DNA of 5,522 nt from Pseudomonadota bacterium. Lineage in GTDB: Bacteria > Pseudomonadota > Gammaproteobacteria > Xanthomonadales > Rhodanobacteraceae. The notes under the pieces were generated by a model. The model had not been told where the DNA came from. It was given only the letters and a program-made list of their open reading frames with translations, and made no database searches. Location of the stretch: NCBI GenBank assembly GCA_021798675.1, contig JAJZGE010000106.1, positions 995-6,516 of the forward strand, in the 5' to 3' direction. Numbering within the stretch: the stretch's first letter is position 1; each line of letters starts with the position of its first letter. This document shows, piece after piece, positions 4,523 through 5,522 of the stretch. The translations under genes were made by a program, and so were the position numbers.

Positions 4523-5341
4523 ATGTCCGCCCCATCCGAGACACCCCGCACGCCTGCCGCCGAGGCCGACCGGCTGGCCCGCCGCCTGCGCCAGCAGGTG
4601 GGCCAGGCGGTCGTGGATTTCGGCATGCTCGAGGACGGCGACCGGGTGATGGTGTGTCTGTCCGGCGGCAAGGATTCCTACACCCTGCTGGACCTGCTGC
4701 TGCAGCTGCAGGCGAAGGCGCCGGTGCGCTTCGAGCTGATCGCGGTGAACCTCGACCAGAAGCAGCCGGACTTTCCCGAACACGTGCTGCCCGGTTACCT
4801 GCGCGCGCGCGGCGTGCCGTTCCATATCATCGAACAGGACACCTACAGCACGGTGACGCGGCTGGTCCCGGCCGGCAAGACCCTGTGCAGCCTGTGCTCG
4901 CGCCTGCGCCGCGGCGCGCTGTACACCTGGGCAGCGGCCAACGGCATCAGCAAGATCGCGCTGGGCCATCATCGCGACGACATCCTTGCCACGTTTTTCC
5001 TGAACCTGTTTTACCAGGCGCAGCTGAAGGCGATGCCGCCCAAGCTGCGCTCGGACGATGGCCGCCACGTGGTGATCCGGCCGCTGGCCTACTGCAGCGA
5101 GGCCGACATCGCGGAGTACGCGGCGCAGCAGCAGTTTCCGATCATCCCGTGCAACCTGTGCGGCTCGCAGGACAACCTGCAGCGTCAGGCGGTGCGGCGC
5201 CTGCTGGCCGAATGGGAGCAAGCGCAGCCCGGACGCTGCGAGAACATTTTCCGCGCGCTGGCGCATGTGTCACCCTCGCACCTGGCCGATCGCCAGCTGT
5301 TCGATTTCGCCGCCCTTGCGGCGCACGCGGCGCCGACCTGA
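4523..5341 (+). CDS. ttcA: tRNA 2-thiocytidine(32) synthetase TtcA
   Basis: TtcA is a cytoplasmic iron-sulfur enzyme that thiolates C32 in the anticodon loop of some tRNAs, activating the base with ATP through a PP-loop. The 272-residue product has the PP-loop SGGKDS at 47-52, [15 protein letters not shown] near 75-89, the cysteine pair CSLC (C122, C125) in [12 protein letters not shown], the ALGHHRDDI stretch (GHHRDD 148-153), [21 protein letters not shown], and the second pair CNLC (C210, C213) in [11 protein letters not shown]. These cysteines include the ligands of the [4Fe-4S] cluster. Started at ATG 4523, the PP-loop and all cysteines fall at the same residue numbers as I count in E. 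coli TtcA, which supports this start over ATG 4466 and ATG 4493. The protein ends shortly after the LFDF motif and lacks the roughly 40-residue tail of the E. coli enzyme, which carries no catalytic motif. An aminotransferase gene begins 41 bp downstream on the same strand with no obvious terminator between. Confidence 0.96.
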   Translation: MSAPSETPRTPAAEADRLARRLRQQVGQAVVDFGMLEDGDRVMVCLSGGKDSYTLLDLLLQLQAKAPVRFELIAVNLDQKQPDFPEHVLPGYLRARGVPFHIIEQDTYSTVTRLVPAGKTLCSLCSRLRRGALYTWAAANGISKIALGHHRDDILATFFLNLFYQAQLKAMPPKLRSDDGRHVVIRPLAYCSEADIAEYAAQQQFPIIPCNLCGSQDNLQRQAVRRLLAEWEQAQPGRCENIFRALAHVSPSHLADRQLFDFAALAAHAAPT

Positions 5342-5382
5342 CCCTGCGGTATCTTTCCTTCCACCTGCTTCGAGTATCTGAC

Positions 5383-5522
5383 GTGTCCTTCTTTGCATCC
5401 GTTGAAATGGCCCCGGGCGATCCGATCCTGGGCCTGACCGAGACCTACCTGGCCGACAGCCGGCCGGGCAAGATCAACCTGGGCGTGGGAATCTACGTCG
5501 ACGAGCAGGGACGGATCCCGCT
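5383..5522 (+). CDS. tyrB: Partial CDS, class I aromatic/aspartate aminotransferase, N-terminus only
   Basis: From GTG 5383 the frame is open for 46 codons to the window edge and reads [20 protein letters not shown] followed by [26 protein letters not shown]. This is the N-terminus of PLP-dependent class I aminotransferases of the AspC/TyrB group, which exchange amino groups between aromatic amino acids or aspartate and 2-oxoglutarate; E. coli AspC has [29 protein letters not shown] at the same place. The active-site lysine lies outside the window. From memory the SFFA-VE start matches the Xanthomonadales protein annotated tyrB, which supports the GTG rather than the ATG at 5407; whether the enzyme prefers aromatic amino acids or aspartate cannot be decided here. 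There is no Shine-Dalgarno. A weak -10-like TATCTT (5350-5355) sits in the 41-bp gap after ttcA, so either readthrough or its own promoter could express it. Confidence 0.88.
   Translation, partial: [46 protein letters not shown]

Noticed and set aside
4448..5266. A 272-codon minus-strand frame opposite ttcA
   Set aside because: Shadow of ttcA with no family features; ttcA is fully supported by the PP-loop and cysteine motifs.
5308..5323. Hairpin CGCCGC-cctt-GCGGCG near the end of ttcA as a terminator
   Set aside because: It lies inside the ttcA coding sequence, has no T tract and has only 6-bp arms of a composition common throughout the window.
1..5522. A defence island, phage remnant, biosynthetic cluster or other undescribed multi-gene system
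   Set aside because: Every gene large enough to judge belongs to a common housekeeping or widespread family, with uniform composition and no integrase, transposase, repeat array or RNA gene; nothing supports a novel system here.

Overview
This 5.5 kb window is an ordinary, densely packed piece of a GC-rich gammaproteobacterial chromosome. The HKD-type phosphatidylserine synthase, the TrmL and TtcA tRNA-modification enzymes and the SlyX/YdcH-like small protein all resemble their enterobacterial counterparts. The start of the last gene ([21 protein letters not shown], joined to NLGVGIY) is, from memory, close to the aromatic aminotransferase of Xanthomonadales. Together with the high GC content and the weak or absent Shine-Dalgarno sequences, this suggests a Xanthomonadales/Lysobacterales member (Xanthomonadaceae or Rhodanobacteraceae). 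That placement is inference, not a database result.

Layout, left to right. On the minus strand a truncated gene that looks like the N-terminus of a UbiJ/SCP2-type ubiquinone-biosynthesis factor (1-118) lies downstream of trmL (157-627). A 172-bp divergent spacer follows, carrying two short perfect inverted repeats, and then a DUF4156-type lipoprotein gene on the plus strand (800-1198). This lipoprotein gene and a minus-strand TauE/SafE-family permease gene (1262-2035) converge on a perfect 13-bp stem-loop that probably terminates both. The permease is transcribed divergently from pssA (2140-3549), whose last 17 bp overlap the end of a convergent GNAT acetyltransferase gene (3533-4168). That gene lies 43 bp downstream of a small ydcH/DUF465-like gene (4212-4418) on the same strand. 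A roughly 100-bp divergent spacer with a good -10 hexamer leads to ttcA (4523-5341), followed 41 bp later by the start of a tyrB/aspC-type aminotransferase that runs off the window (5383-5522).

The genes do not form one pathway. Two are tRNA modification enzymes for the anticodon loop (position 34 by TrmL, position 32 by TtcA), one makes the phosphatidylserine precursor of phosphatidylethanolamine, one probably supports ubiquinone synthesis, one transfers amino groups, and the rest are an envelope lipoprotein, a permease, an acetyltransferase and a small helical protein. No stretch longer than about 170 bases lacks a gene. I see no mobile element, CRISPR array, tRNA or rRNA, phage gene or defence system, and nothing that amounts to an undescribed system. 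The points most worth a second look are regulatory: -10-like hexamers set exactly 6 nt before the start codons of trmL and the UbiJ-like gene, which suggests leaderless mRNAs, and the 17-bp antisense overlap of pssA with the acetyltransferase gene.
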